The notes under the pieces are model-generated. The model saw only the letters and a program-made list of their open reading frames with translations. It was not told the DNA's origin and ran no database searches. Below, piece by piece: positions 24,601 through 36,804 of a DNA stretch of 64,000 nucleotides; the first letter of the stretch is position 1, and each line of letters begins with the position of its first letter. Source of the stretch: Turbatrix aceti (Eukaryota; Nematoda; Chromadorea; Rhabditida; Panagrolaimidae). Made by a program: the position numbers and the translations under genes. The DNA lies in contig OZ017766.1 of NCBI GenBank assembly GCA_963969345.1, forward strand, positions 3,844,001 through 3,908,000, written 5' to 3'.

Positions 24601-26462
24601 TTTGCTGCGTCGTTGGCAAAGCCGAGACCCGGCAGGTGGCTTACGTCACCCGGAAGCCTCTCGACGACGGTTCGTCCAAAAAGGAGTGCCACATCTTCAG
24701 AACCGAGATTCCCCATCAGGTTTGTTTTTCTTTTTTTCGGCGGATAAAATTTGAACATTTTTTCTTCCAGGTGGAACAAGTAGAATCAGTGCTTTCATCC
24801 GCTTTTCAAAGAATGGTGTTCGTGGACAACGCTTCTGCTCCCTATCTCGATACCCAGGGTGCCGCGATCGACAGCTGCACGCCTTCTGAGACGACGATCA
24901 CGACCGAGTCCTCAGGAAGTCAGCGAACGGCATCGCTGACGAGTCGCAGATACTCCGAAGCATCTTCCCGGAGGCTGAGTGTTCAGCTCGATCACCTGCA
25001 GCCCGTCACGAGCACTCCAAAGTCGGCCAAGCGCCAGATGAGTGCCGCCGGCTTCCTGCAGAAGGTTTTCGGCACTCCGAAGACCTCGACCCCCCTCGAT
25101 GCCTCTGATACTCCAGTTCTGAGGTCCGCGAACGGCGAGAGAAGGCGAAAGAGACCCGTGAGCGCTGTCTTTGGCCAGGCGATACACAAGCTGACTTCCG
25201 GTGCGTTGAGCAGCACTCCAAAAAAGGTTTGTGATTGTTTTTGGGGTTTCTTGGCTCGCAAACGCGACTTTGAGTTCACCGGTGCTGGTTATTGTTCACT
25301 TTGGGTATTAGCGGCGGCCGCTAAAGCAGGCAGCCCATTCACACCCACTTGAGCCGTATAAGTCAGCGCCGGCGAGTTGTAAACCGGAAGTTTTGTCTTT
25401 GGCGCACGCAACCTCGCCAAATGAGATTGTGTAAAGCTAGGTGCGGAAGTGGCTACTTGGCTACTTGTTGCGACTGTTTCTGCGTCGAGGCCGGCCAGAT
25501 GCGCATGTTTGCCCAGGCAGCAGATGCCGTCAAGAGCGCACGGCACAAACAGCGCATCCTGATACGCGCACAACTTTGTTTGCTCACCTGAGCGAGACAA
25601 AAGCGATAGCTGGGGACACATTTGGTGACTCACGGGAGTTGTCGAGAATCGAGAGTTGGCCAGAAAAGGGGCGCAAATTCGTCGAAAAGTCAAAATAAGC
25701 ATGCTGGATTTTTTCAGACGCCATCCAGAACAAGCCAGATCAGCACGCCAGCTGCGATGTACAGAGACAAGATGGCGCTGACCAACATCGAGGAACACAC
25801 CGCGGACAGCCATTCCGTCGTTGAAGATCCTGAGGACAAGGAACCCGCTTTGGAATTTGACGAAAAACTGTGAGTTTGTTTTTTAGAAGAACTCAGAATT
25901 GAACGAATTATTTTTTTTCAGCGGAGAGTTTGTATTCCCGATCGGCCGATTCATGGACGACCAGCTGCAGCGACTCGCCTACTTCTGCAGGAATCCGAAC
26001 AGAAAAGAGGTCTACGCCGTGCTCGCCGACCGGCCTGAAGGCGCATTCATCCTCAGATACTCGGAATCCCGCCAACGATGTCTGGCGCTTTCCGTGCGCG
26101 TTCCCTCCGACGCCGGCTCACCCGTGCACCAGCGCGTCGGACACTTCCTCATCGTGCGCAACGAGCAGGGCTTCCGCTTCCACGGCTCGGAGCAGTACTT
26201 TTCGTCGCTGCCGATGCTCATCACGCACCACACGGTTCTGCCCGAACTTCTGCCCTGCAGACTTATTTTCGTCGAGTGGGACAAGGCGCTGCTCCGTGAC
26301 CTGCCCCAGACCCCGCGACCCACCACGTCCGCGCCCATCCACCTTGACGACGTGCACGTCCGTGCCCGGACCCCGCTTAACTGCAACGTGCCCCCCAGGT
26401 GCCGGCCGCTCGGCGTCGACCTCGCACCCAGCCCCTACAGAAAAGTTGCCCGCTGCGACTGA
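21659..26462 (+). CDS. PTB-SH2 adaptor protein (SHC- or SH2D5-like)
   Basis: Exons 21659-21739, 21853-22002, 24570-24719, 24771-25226, 25718-25869 and 25922-26462 give 509 aa. Intron 2 is 2.57 kb. The PTB domain starts at SWNIQYLGTYSC (about 23-34) and runs to about 150, ending in the helix VEQVESVLSSAFQRMVF. A Ser/Thr/Pro-rich linker with repeated STPK-type sites follows. The SH2 domain covers about 340-455, with GAFILRYSES carrying the phosphotyrosine-binding Arg (about 375), and then a short tail with RCRP-type basic residues. N-terminal PTB and C-terminal SH2 is the order of SHC and SH2D5, opposite to tensins. Such adaptors link activated receptor tyrosine kinases to downstream signalling. 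Intron 3 (51 bases) is open in frame, so its retention would not break the protein. Confidence 0.85.
22003..24569 (+). other. long intron 2 of the PTB-SH2 gene
   Basis: This 2.57 kb intron splits the PTB domain. It holds no recognisable gene. Two GAGGTGCC/CAGGTGCC sites are present (about 22491 and 23073). It ends in GATTTTCAG. Confidence 0.6.
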
Positions 26463-26578
26463 TGCGAGGGCGACTAAATATTGATTGTTGCCACCTACCC
26501 GAACTGTTGCTCAATTAGTCCTGCTGCCTGTAATCGAGTCATTCAAATCTTTTATTAACTGATATTTTTAATCTTACA

Positions 26579-26584
26579 AATAAA
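26579..26584 (+). terminator. poly(A) signal AATAAA
   Basis: AATAAA lies 117 bases after the stop of the PTB-SH2 gene. Confidence 0.5.
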
Positions 26585-27019
26585 TACTTTTTTATTCGAA
26601 AGACAAATTTGATTAGCGCAATGTGGTTAAACACCGGCAGTCGGCCACTTGCATACCGGGCGTAATACAAATCTACCTTACACCTGCATCTTTGGTTTTT
26701 TTATAATATAAATTGCCTTAAATGGCATCCACAATGGCTCTTTCGCCCGAGTTATCTCCAGTTTTGTCTCCTGCAAACCAGGTGTCATTGTATGTAGCAC
26801 AGACCGAGTGACTACCATAATTGACACCCCCAAGGCCACGTTAGAATATTTTGCAGCCACGAGTGCCGTGAAGGTGTGCCTCACCTGAGGCGTCCATACC
26901 AGCTGCTACTTGCGCCCTTGGACCGGTTAAACAACTTCTTTTTCTTTTCCAAATTACAGGTGCCACCGGGGTGTTGCTCTCGCCGTGCCGCCGGGACTAT
27001 AGTTCAGGCGCCTCAAGCG

Positions 27020-28249
27020 ATGGAAGTCTGGTTCTGGTGTATCTACGCTTTGTACATTGCCACAAATCTGTGCGTCATCTGCCTATCGCTGGCCCTGATG
27101 CACAATCTGACATTCAGATCCGGCAATCACTGGAACATCCGCGTGCTCTGCTTCAACGCCGCCATCGCGCTCATCGTGTACTGCGTCACTTTGTAAGTCC
27201 GAGTCTTTTTCCCGGTATCGATTTTCTATTTTCGGTATTACAGTATGATTTTAACCACGCACCGCATATCCGGAAACGCCCTGCTGTCAATGAAAGTGTA
27301 CCGCGTGGTTTACGTGATCCGGGCGACGACGATCATCGAGCTGGGCAGTCAGTCATTCCGGGTAGCAGGAGAGCGTTCACTTTCTACCATTTTTGTCAAG
27401 AAGTACGAAACGCTAGACAGTCCCGTGCACAAAATCTGCTGGATAATGCTTCTGGGACTTTTTGTAAGTTCAGTGGATTTTGTAAACTTTAATTAGAGTG
27501 CTCGGGTTTCAGTGGGCGCTGGGTGCTTTCTACTGCACAAAATCCGACGTCTTTGATTCAATCCATAACATGACGCACGGCTTGATCTACGTCTTGCTGG
27601 TCTTCAGCTTCACAGGGGTTTGTTTTCAGCCTTTTAAGTAAAATAAGTATGTATCTTGTTCTTAACTCTTCCTGCTCGCTCCGCAAATTGCCGCCTGAAA
27701 ATTACCGTTGACGCAAAGACAAAGCCTGCAATTTCAGATTTGCTTTCTGCTGTACCGCGTCAACGTCAGAACCTACTCACGTCAGCTCGCGATGCGGCGA
27801 CCGACGATGCTTACGGTCAGGTACCAAACAGCCGAGAACATCCGGGTCCTTCGCACGACGACCACCTATGCGGTGCTCGCCATCTTCCACGACCTCGTAT
27901 ACGCCTGCGTGTACGCGTCGCTCACGTTTTGGGTCTTTCCGATGCCGAATGAAGACCCGGCCAGGGAGTACCTCTATCTCTGCATGGATTGGGTGCCTGT
28001 AATTACCGTATCCGTATTTCCGCTGCCTTTTTTATGGCCCAATATCAGGCGGAGTATACGGTAATACAAGTTTTGCAAAGTGACGTATTGCAAATACATA
28101 ACTCACTGTTTTACAGTCATTTCAAACGCAGCCATACCCCCACTCTGGGGATCCAGACCATAAACCTGCGCTCCGTGATAGGCACTGACCTCAACCCTGC
28201 CAACTGCAGCAAAGTTCACTTCGAGCAGATGAACACGATGTGGAAGTGA
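27020..28249 (+). CDS. seven-transmembrane chemoreceptor, nematode Sre/Sra type
   Basis: Exons 27020-27192, 27244-27463, 27513-27617, 27738-28060 and 28117-28249 give 317 aa with every junction in frame. Seven hydrophobic segments are visible, spread over the exons. The segment ERSLSTIFVKKYE after the third helix matches the ER..A..F...YE motif of Sre-family receptors, and LTVRYQTAENIR in the third intracellular loop matches the RYQ..EN.R motif of the Sre/Sra superfamily. These receptors are nematode-specific G-protein-coupled chemoreceptors on sensory neurons. Acceptor-like ACAG and TTCAG sites lie at about 26959 and 27006, before the ATG. Subfamily assignment is tentative. Confidence 0.8.
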
Positions 28250-29171
28250 CCGGGTTGGTTGCCAGGTGGGCAGCCAGTCTCGCTTTTTCTTGGCCTTTTA
28301 CCGGTAATAAAAAATGCATAAATTAAGTTATAGCCTGGTGAGGTGCGACAAATGTCAATAAAAATTAACCCGGATGTTACGAGAGAGAAACTCATCGATA
28401 TGAACCTCAGCCGACCTCAAAAAAGTTGGGCGAATTCGTTTCCGATGTCTGACCTCTCGGTAGACGCCCGGGTGCGACAACAAAAACGTTGTGACTGTGT
28501 GGCTGTTGCAAAAACCTGGGTTACCTGTCAAAAAGCGCTTCCCTAGCTTGTTGTTCTGTTTTCCCCCAAAATTTTGAGTCCAAAATAAAGAAAACAGACC
28601 CATGCACTTTTTAGACAAAATCAACAACAGGAAAAAAGTGAGAAAACACAATATGTTTATTCCGGAGGCGGTTGGGAGGCCAGTGAGCATGAATCACGTG
28701 TATGCATGCATCCGACGCTTCCACGCGAAAAGAGAGCTTCTCCGATGAGTCAGACGATCGGGAGCGTCTGTCTTGCGTGTGCTGGAAGGATGTCGGGTAA
28801 GATAAGAGCGGTGACGGGCTGAACAGTTCCTTCTGTTGTCCCTCACGCGGGCCGAGACAATCATCGGCTAGCTAGCATGATGTTGAAATTCAAAGCACTG
28901 TGTAAACATTGTACCACGGAAACAGCCCGGTGAAAGGGTAGACGTGCGAAGGCGGTTGGCGGCCGCAGAAAAACCCCCTGACTCGGGTGTGTGTTTGCTG
29001 TGAATTTTTCGAACTCGACCCAATACTCCGACGGTTGGTTGGACATCTCGTGCTTCGGAGGAGTGCGCGGTGCTGGCAGTTGCGTAAAGTACAGGAAAGG
29101 TTAGTTTTTTTGGTGTTTGTTATGACATATCCCTTCTAAGTCTCGGTGTGGTTAGCGACCTTGCAACTAAA
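28250..29171. other. intergenic with poly(A) signal at 28306
   Basis: AATAAA at 28306-28311 fits the end of the chemoreceptor transcript. The rest shows only short frames and no RNA gene. Confidence 0.5.
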
Positions 29172-30161
29172 ATGATTGAAATGGAATTCAGGTACTTTTT
29201 TTCTCTTTTTTCTTCTTTTTGACACGCGGAAAACGCATGAGTCATCCTTGCACCATTTTTTATCTTATGACTCCTTCTCACGTTACGTAGTTGTAATTCA
29301 TGCTATTTTTTTAGCGACGGAAACGATTCTTCAGCCTCGATGGAGATGGATCGGCAGATAATCCGCGAAGAAATTCGCGAAGACGTCATACGCGATGGCC
29401 GCGGTGGCATCGGCGGCATCGGAGGCCTAGGCGGCTTGGGCGGCATGAACGGTCTGGGCGGCATTGGTGGCATGGGTGGCATCGACCGAACCCAGCAGGA
29501 TCTGGCCCGTCTTAGAGGCATGGAAGCCGGCCGCGGTCCAGGCATGGGCCCCGGAATGGGCATGGGCCCCGGCATGGGCGGTGACCGCATGAGAATCGAT
29601 CAAGTAAGAGGAGAGCGGTACGAGGACAGATACAACGGCATCTATCCTCCTATGGGCGGCAACGGTTACCCAATAAACAACTACGGTCCTGGCTATGGAG
29701 CTGGAGCCGGCATCGCCGGGGGTATCGGATACGGCATGAACAGGTACCGCGAGAGTTGTCCCGAAATTAGCTGTGAGTTTTTGAGCTTTGGAGCTTCTAA
29801 AACAGTACAACGAGATTTTTAGACTTCACAAACTCCGAGTACGTGCCGTATTGCCCGAGAAGCAATGGCGACATGGTCTACAACCACTGTTGCTCGACGT
29901 TCCTTCTCTTCGGCAACGATTGCTGCTTCTTTCCAATTTCTATTTGGAACATTATTATTCTCATTTTGTTTCTCATCGGCTGTCTTTTGGGTGAGTTTCA
30001 GTCAGTTGGGGTGATAAAAAATCATTGAGCAAATTTTAGTGAGCGTATGGCTGATATCGATCATGTTTCCTTCCTGCTTTGTCTCCAGACGTGTGCGATC
30101 CTTCCGCGGCCAGGAAGCCGTGCCGACGTACGACCAAGACGCAATTCCACGTCGTCGATGA
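29172..30161 (+). CDS. Gly/Met-rich single-pass membrane protein with Cys module
   Basis: Exons 29172-29191, 29315-29772, 29823-29990 and 30040-30161 give 255 aa. The first exon is only 20 bases (MIEMEF plus part of Ser) and was accepted because frame and splice sites fit; a start at the internal ATG 29340 is the alternative. Residues about 25-95 begin with a charged helix (REEIREDVIRD), followed by GGIGGLGGMNG-type and PGMGPGMG-type repeats. Then come a Tyr/Asn/Pro/Gly stretch and a module with CPEIS...YCPRS...HCC...DCCFFP. A hydrophobic segment of about 35 residues follows (IIILILFLIGCLL...WLISIMF), then a basic tail. The CC-x(n)-CC module before a membrane helix resembles Shisa/WBP1/VOPP1-type small membrane adaptors, but no PPxY motif is present. 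No signal peptide is seen. Function unknown. Confidence 0.7.
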
Positions 30162-30193
30162 AACTTATTCCTTTGTCAGTTGTCATTGTATTC

Positions 30194-30199
30194 AATAAA
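30194..30199 (+). terminator. poly(A) signal AATAAA
   Basis: AATAAA lies 33 bases after the stop of the Gly/Met-rich membrane protein gene. Confidence 0.55.
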
Positions 30200-30966
30200 T
30201 CTTTGCCATGCATGTTTAAGATACGAGAAAAGGGCTCAAAAAATATTTTGAGGAGAGCACGATACTTATTACGGCTTTCTTTTTTTTGATTGACATTTTT
30301 TTGAAAAGCTTGCGGTAATTTGCAGATTATTTGAAATCGCATTTATCGATGCCTGTTCAACATAAATTTTTAGATTTAAGTTCCGGGAAATATTCATAAT
30401 TTTTCGAAGATGAAAGTTACATTTTTGGAATACTTATGACATCAACACAAATATCATGAATTCATCGATCAGCCAACGTTTTAGTGGATCTATTATGATC
30501 ACAATGGTGCATCAGTAAATTAGTGTACTTTGAAACGTGAAAGCTTTGAGGTCATCTAAACATTACCATTATTTATACGTTATCGGAATCCTTCTTTTTA
30601 CGATGGATTAAAAATAAATTAGTAATCATAGGATGTGTGATTCTAGGTAACGGTACTACAAATAGTGATTGATCGCATTGGAATGATTCGACTGTTGGGT
30701 CTAACCGCAGTGATCCAGCTTAGTGGTTGGTCACAGTTGTTTTCCACCAGAGTCCCAACTTGTTTCAGGCTCCGCTTAATTTCATAACAAGGCGAGAGCC
30801 TAATTTGGTCTGATTTGTGCATCTATGACGATTGAAAATATCAAAATACTGCCAATTAGGGGGATTCGTAGTGTGTGTTTTTGCGGATTACGACTCATTT
30901 ATCCGGCTTCCCTCAAACTGCTTATAAACGTGGATTTGAGGTGTTTTGTCATGTTTCTGATCAAAT
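30200..30966. other. AT-rich intergenic region
   Basis: No coding frame or RNA gene is recognised. It contains the promoter side of the secreted-protein gene. Confidence 0.5.
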
Positions 30967-31657
30967 ATGTATGCGAAATTTACTCTAGTGTTACTGCTAG
31001 CCTGCGTCCTCTTCTTCGTCGACGCAAAAAAGAAGACCACGGATGCCAAAGTCACGGCAGACAAAGAGCTGTTCAAGGTAGTCAAGGAGCTCATCTCCAC
31101 CTATCCCTCGCTTGAAGACATCGAAGACGTGAGTTTCATGCGTTTTTTAGTTGAATTAAATGTATTTTTTTTAGCTGACCGAAGAAGTTTGTTCTATGCA
31201 AGAAAATGGCACAACTATCGAGGACATTTACGGAACGAACGAAACCAGTCTGGTGACGTACATCACTTCGCTGCTGACGAAGAAGCAGCTCAAGGAAATC
31301 GACGCAGCAGTCGAGGCACTGACCAAAGACTTTGGCGCCAACACGACTGCTTTCACGTACGACTTTTTCAACCAGCTGGAGCCCGTTCTGAAGACCTTCC
31401 TGTCTCCCATGGCCACGGCCGTCGAAAAAGACGTCACCGATGACGAAGCCTTTTGCGATGCATGCGCGGACGGCATCAACATCGCCACCAAAGAGCTAAC
31501 AAAAAGCTCGATCGAAAGCTTCGTCACAACGCTCAAAGCGTACTACACGGCCCAGCAGTGCGAAGACATCTACAAGGCGCTGAACCCGAAAATCCTGCTG
31601 CTCAGCAAGTACGACTTCATCAAGCCCGCCTGCACCGGCTCCGGCCCGACTCTGTAA
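30967..31657 (+). CDS. secreted helical Cys-containing protein, unrecognised
   Basis: Exons 30967-31128 and 31175-31657 give 214 aa. A clear signal peptide covers residues 1 to about 20 (YAKFTLVLLLACVLFFVDA), followed by a Lys-rich start. The mature part is predicted to be helical, with five cysteines (SMQ-preceding Cys, the CDAC pair, QQC, PAC) and two N-glycosylation-like sites (NGT, NET/NTT region). The CDAC...C...C arrangement faintly recalls saposin-like or nematode SXP/ANIS-type secreted proteins, but the spacing does not fit well enough to name it. The intron is 46 bases and phase 0. It is probably exported to body fluid or the outside. Confidence 0.8.
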
Positions 31658-32238
31658 AGCATGATTTCAACGCAACCACTTGCCTCTTACGTAATCGATA
31701 CTACTAATTAACCTGCTATTTTTGGTTCATTAAAAAAAGTTGATACACACTGCGTGATCGCGATCTTTGGTCATGTTGAGGCAATGGACAGGCAAAGTTG
31801 TTGTGCACCAAGCAAGACGAAGCGAGGCGTGTCAAGGGCAGGGATCTTTGTATCTTCTGCTTTGTATCTTTTGCACACGCCCCCAAGAGCTCAGTTGATC
31901 TTGAGTCGACGCCGGGCACGTATGCCCCTGGGTGCGTCCAGGGCATGCGACGGACGGCAACAAAATGCATCTCGGTGCCTGACATGCGTTCTTTGATCAT
32001 TTAAAAAAATTAGAAAACCAAAAAATGTTGCTGATTGCGTTGTTAGTAATATGTATGCTCTGATTTGCGCTGCTGTTTTTGTTGACTGATGACCTGTCAC
32101 GATTGAAATACATTCAAAACCAGCCTCGATTGCACGCCCGGGTTTTCGAAAAAAACTTCGAACAGGCAGGCACTCTGAATTGGGGCCCACGTACATACGT
32201 ATAATGCGCGCATTGCATTGTCGGCGACCGCATAAGTA
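31658..32238. other. intergenic, nothing recognised
   Basis: Only short frames are present between the secreted-protein gene and the inverted-repeat element. Confidence 0.5.
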
Positions 32239-32913
32239 CAGTAGTGGCCAAAAGTTTATGACATTGATGTTTTTTCGTTGCTACCTGAGTCAAAAGCGTG
32301 CGATCCGGTTCAAATTTTTTTTCAAAAAAGTATGCTAGTACACTGTTAAAATAAGCCACTTACTGTCCTTAAGCACAGTATATTTGTTACTGTAACGGAC
32401 GATGACAATTTTCCTCAAAAGTCATTATTTTGTAATCAGTTCAGTTTTAATTTTTTATTACTTGGTAAAACGCTCTGTTATGCTTTTTAATTATTATTTT
32501 GTGTTTTTGAAGTGTTTAGAAGAAAAATTGTTTAAAGACCGCTCATGAACAGCGGTTGGGAACCATCGAAAGGGGCCGCCAACGAAGGGTACTGCGCGCA
32601 TGCACGCAGATCAGTTTATCGTCGCAAGTTTGGCCGGCAATTGAACAGTAAAAATCTGCAACGTTCAAAATAATTCAATCATGGACTGATATGAGTAAAA
32701 ATATTAGTTTGGGGCAGATCGTGAAAGAAATTCATCTTCAAAGGTCGCCGGTCATGTCTTCGGTGTTAGACCTCAACATCATTTGCCTTACAAAAAACCC
32801 GGGATTGAGTGTGCACTGACGTGTATCGGGTAGAATATGTTTGCCAAGACAGTAGGCAGTCCAATCAAGCTATATATCGCCATATGCAACCTTCCAGTCT
32901 CTTGGAATTCTGC
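32239..32913 (+). repeat. left inverted arm of the foldback element
   Basis: This arm pairs with 33122-33796. Divergence by substitutions and small gaps shows the arms are not of very recent common origin. Confidence 0.85.
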
Positions 32914-33121
32914 CTAACATTCACTTATAACGATTTGTGAAATTCGTGTTGTATGAACGATACCGAATTCTCACAGAACCTGAGTAAAAAAAGCAAAAAG
33001 CTTCAAAATAACATACATTGGTTAAATAAAGCATGTAAAAACAAATTTAACACAATATGGAACCAAGTGCAATTTGTTTGTACTATGATGAGATTTCCGA
33101 AATGCTATGTTTATTTGTCAA

Positions 33122-33796
33122 GCAAAATTCCAAGAGACTGGAGGGTTGCGTATAGCAATATAGAGCTTGATTAGATTGCGCATAGTCTTATCAAACATAT
33201 TCTACCCGATACACGTCAGTACCCACTCAATCCCGGGTTTTTCGTAAGACAAATGATGTTGGGGTCTAACATCGAAGACATGACCGACGACCTTTGAAGA
33301 TGAATTTCTTTCACGATCTGCCCTAAACTAATATTTTTACTTTTCCTAGTCCATGATTGAACTTTTTTGAGTGTTGCAGATTTTTACTGTTCCATTGCCG
33401 GCCAAATTTGCGACGATAAACTGACCCGCGCGCATGCGCGCAGTACCCTTCGTTGGCGGCCCCTTTCGAGGGCTCCCAAACGCTGTTCATGAGCGGTCTT
33501 TGAACAATCTTTCTTCTAAACACTTTGGAAACACAAAATAATAATTAAGAAGCATAACAGAGCGTTTTACCAAGTAATAAAAAATTAAAACTGAACTGAT
33601 TACAAAATAATGACTTTTGAGGAAAATTGTCATCGTCCGTTACGGTAACCAATATACTGTGCCCAAGGACAGTAAGTGGCTTATTTTAACAGTGTACTAG
33701 CATACTTTTTTGAAAAAAAATTTGAACCGGATAGCACGCTTTTGACTCAGGTAGCAGCGAAAAAACATCAATGTCATAAACTTTTGGCCACTACTG
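33122..33796 (-). repeat. right inverted arm of the foldback element
   Basis: This is the inverse complement of 32239-32913, ending in the CTACTG terminus next to the TA duplication. Confidence 0.85.
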
Positions 33797-33798
33797 TA

Positions 33799-35861
33799 CC
33801 TCTTTGAGAGGCCGTGTTGCATTATACCATGAGTGCTCCCGAAAAAGGTATTTGCAATCCGGCTGCAGCACTTTTGCCAGAATCTCTCCGGTAACACACG
33901 CGTGCACCAACAAATACACAAACAGAAGCGATGAATGCATTCCGTGATTATGCGAGCCGTCCATTGCCGAGATGAAAAATCCCGGAGCACTCAAAATTGA
34001 ATAAAAACGTCGGTTCTTTGCTCTGAGAATTGGCAAACAGCCTTCCGCGACGGTTTCTTTTGAGTTCACTTGCAATTCGAATGCCTTTATTTGGAGGCTT
34101 GAAATACATTCATTCGAGAGAACAAACTGCATTTTAAGTGTCAAAAATCGGCACCGATACCGACGCACATATTTCTGCAGTCAGCAATTTATTCCCTCAA
34201 GCAGCATGCTTGTTTACCCTGATCCATCTTGAAGAAGGAGGGCCACGTAACAGTTATCATTGCTTCTTAATGACATATTTGCACCTCACCTCGAAGCAAC
34301 AAGTTCGATCGACAGAACTTGGCAGCTGTTTGCTTGACGCGATTGAAACCGAAAAGACAAACTTGACGCGGTCCGCGTATTTGTTGACTAACACACATTC
34401 GACCAACCAATCTCGGCTGACAGGTAGCGTGGTTGGTGCTATTTTGAACCTGCATGTCTTAAGTGGCTTTTAGCCCGAGGCCGGAGTGCCTCTGACCAAT
34501 GATCACACTTTGTCTTTTTTCATTTTGGTTGCACTGCAAAATGCCAGAAAAATTTGAAAAACTGCATTTTGAATCAGCAACAACAATGAATCAGAAAGTG
34601 TTTCAAATCATTCATCAAGTCTATGTAGTGACGATGTAGCGTATGGTGCTTTGCAACGTTTTGATCAGTGATTGCTTGCCCGCGGGCGTGCTTGTGCACG
34701 CCAGGTTTTTAATGGGCCCATTATCATATGACAACGTGGGGATAGGTTCGACCACAAACACCTGTGCACCTGTGTTGCAGCGATGACCAACTGATAAAAC
34801 GGCGGTGCATCCGATCTCGAAGGCAACTTGATGTTTGTTCAATTAAGAATACGTGACTTCTGACCAATACAAACAAATAAAGCTTTATGTGTTTGTAAAG
34901 CCCTTAGGAGTTACTGTAGATCTGAAAAGTTTGCACACCCCCTGTCACAAATCTGACCAGAGTACGCCGGTCGAGACTACCCAACGGCTTTGACGACTCG
35001 TTTGCACGTCGTCTTCGATCTCCAGTCAAACTCCTGTCGATCGACCGGCAGGCACGTGCTGTTTTCTGAACCGTCGCTCCGCTACACACCTATTCTCTCT
35101 ACGCTGGGTGTCGTTCGGATGCAAATCCAGAAGCGTGCACGGCGCGGCTGTTGCGTACACAAACGTGATCCTCTATTTTCCGGTAGCGTCCAACTATAGT
35201 TGTGCTCTCAAAAACGCCCCTGCAAGAGTTTCGGGGCCTGCAGCAAAGATTATCATCGTCGGCCGCCCTGATCCAGGCAGGCATTGTTGCTGCTGTACAT
35301 GACTTGTGTTTCGGCAGACTCCGCCTTTTGAAAAATGCTTATTCAACGAGTTGAACCAGGACCGACGCTGTCCACGAGCACTCTTCACAGGATTGAGGCC
35401 GAAATTAGAAAGTCTATCGGTTCTGCCCCGGGCCAACTGCCTGACGCGATTAATGCATAGTTCGACTCGTACCATTCATCGAGTGCTCGTTCCGGTGTAC
35501 TGTTTTGTTCCGCGTCTCCCCATTCGACGATTGTTGTTGTTGTCGATGCAAGCCACATAGAATGATTTTTTTTCTGGCGTCCAAACAACTTCTCAAGATC
35601 CAAGACTGACGATAGACCGGGCGTGTGCTCATCCCCCGCCTCTCGAGTGGTCTGTTGCCTTCGATCACTGATCAAAACAAGCCCGTCATTTTCTTATTAG
35701 TACATGTACGTAATTGTACTCGTTCTCTGATGGCGGTAGCGTGTTCATCATTGTTTAGTTGATAGATGGATCGGAGAAGCCGACCTGTCACCGCGCAGCC
35801 GCGTCTATCTTATTTGGTTGTTGACACGCGTTGAGTACTCTTGATTTTTGCAGTGAGAGCT
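33799..35861. other. intergenic, nothing recognised
   Basis: Two kilobases between the foldback element and the aquaporin. Short frames on both strands lack domains. A TTTTTGCAG acceptor at 35853 precedes the aquaporin start and may be a trans-splice site. Confidence 0.5.
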
Positions 35862-36804
35862 ATGGTGCTGGCGGCTCAACCCAATCGTTTGGACAACCTC
35901 CGCTCAAAATTGCGCCTCCGCAACCCGCTGGTGGTGAACGCCATTTCCGAGCTCTTCGGCACGGCACTTTTCATCCTCTTCGGTCTCGGCATCGTCTTCA
36001 CGCTTGTTCTAGGCAAGGAGAAGCTCAACACATGGATCCAAGTCAACATCGGCTGGGCCTTCGCGCTCGTGGTCACCGTCCACCTCTGCGCACACACCTC
36101 GGGTGGCCAGTTTAACCCTGCCGTCTCCTTCATGCTGTACCTCTTCGGAAAGCTCTCCCTCGTCGAAACTGTGGTCTATTCCGTCGCTCAGACGATAGGT
36201 GCTTTTATCGCCGCTGCTACTGCTTACCTGGTCTACTACGGTTGGTTTTGAGTCCACGCAGGGGTATTTATCAGTCATGCGACGGATTTCAGATCAAATC
36301 AACTTCCACATTGGATCTACGAGAGCTGTTTCCGGCAAGGAAGCTTCGGCTATCCTGTTCTGCTCTTACGCCCCGGAGCATCTGTCAAACACCGGAGCGT
36401 TCATAGATCAGGTCGTCGGAACGGCCCTGCTCTGCCTCTTCGTCGCAGCCATCATCGACAAGCGCAACCGCATTCCAGATTATCTGCACCCTCTGCTCTT
36501 CGGTCTCACGCTTATGACCGTCGGCATGTCCTTCGGCATGAACCTCGGCTACCCCATCAACCCCGCCCGTGACCTTGGCCCCCGAATCTTTGCCTATCTT
36601 GCCGGCTACGGCTCTGAGGTGTTCACGCATCACAACAACTACTCCTGGATCCCCGTCGTGGCGCCTTTCTTCGGTGCTGCGCTCGGCGGTGCCCTTTATC
36701 AGTTGCTCGTTGGCTTCCACCTTCCCGAAAAGCCAACTGAGACTCGCGTCGTCCTGCTCAACAAGGAAGGCAAGGAGTCCGAACTCCAGCCCCTCAATCC
36801 CTGA
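35862..36804 (+). CDS. aquaglyceroporin (MIP family)
   Basis: Exons 35862-36240 and 36293-36804 give 296 aa. Both half-helix motifs are present: GGQFNPAVS (NPA at 85-87) and YPINPARDLGPR (NPA at 216-218). The Asp after the second NPA-Arg (220) and the glycerol-channel spacing mark it as an aquaglyceroporin rather than a water-only aquaporin. Six hydrophobic helices are visible. The ATG at 35862 was chosen because it follows a TTTTTGCAG acceptor and begins the conserved N-terminus. Expected role: passive water, glycerol and small-solute transport in the plasma membrane, used by nematodes in osmotic balance. The donor is GTTGGT. The C-terminal tail is hydrophilic (KEGKESELQPLNP). Confidence 0.95.

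Larger units (their letters stand above)
32239..33796. mobile_element. Tc1/mariner-type foldback element (non-autonomous)
   Basis: This 1558-base element starts CAGTAGTGGCCAAAAG and ends with the inverse, flanked on both sides by TA (32237-32238 and 33797-33798), the Tc1/mariner target duplication. Two arms of about 675 bases (32239-32913 and 33122-33796) are inverted copies of each other with scattered mismatches and surround a 208-base centre. There is no transposase. A 73-codon frame in the centre (32953-33174) has no DDE/D signature. It is therefore a long-TIR foldback derivative mobilised in trans. The arms could form a very long hairpin if transcribed. Confidence 0.9.

Noticed and set aside
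32953..33174. 73-codon ORF in the centre of the foldback element as a transposase remnant
   Set aside because: No DDE/D or helix-turn-helix pattern is visible.
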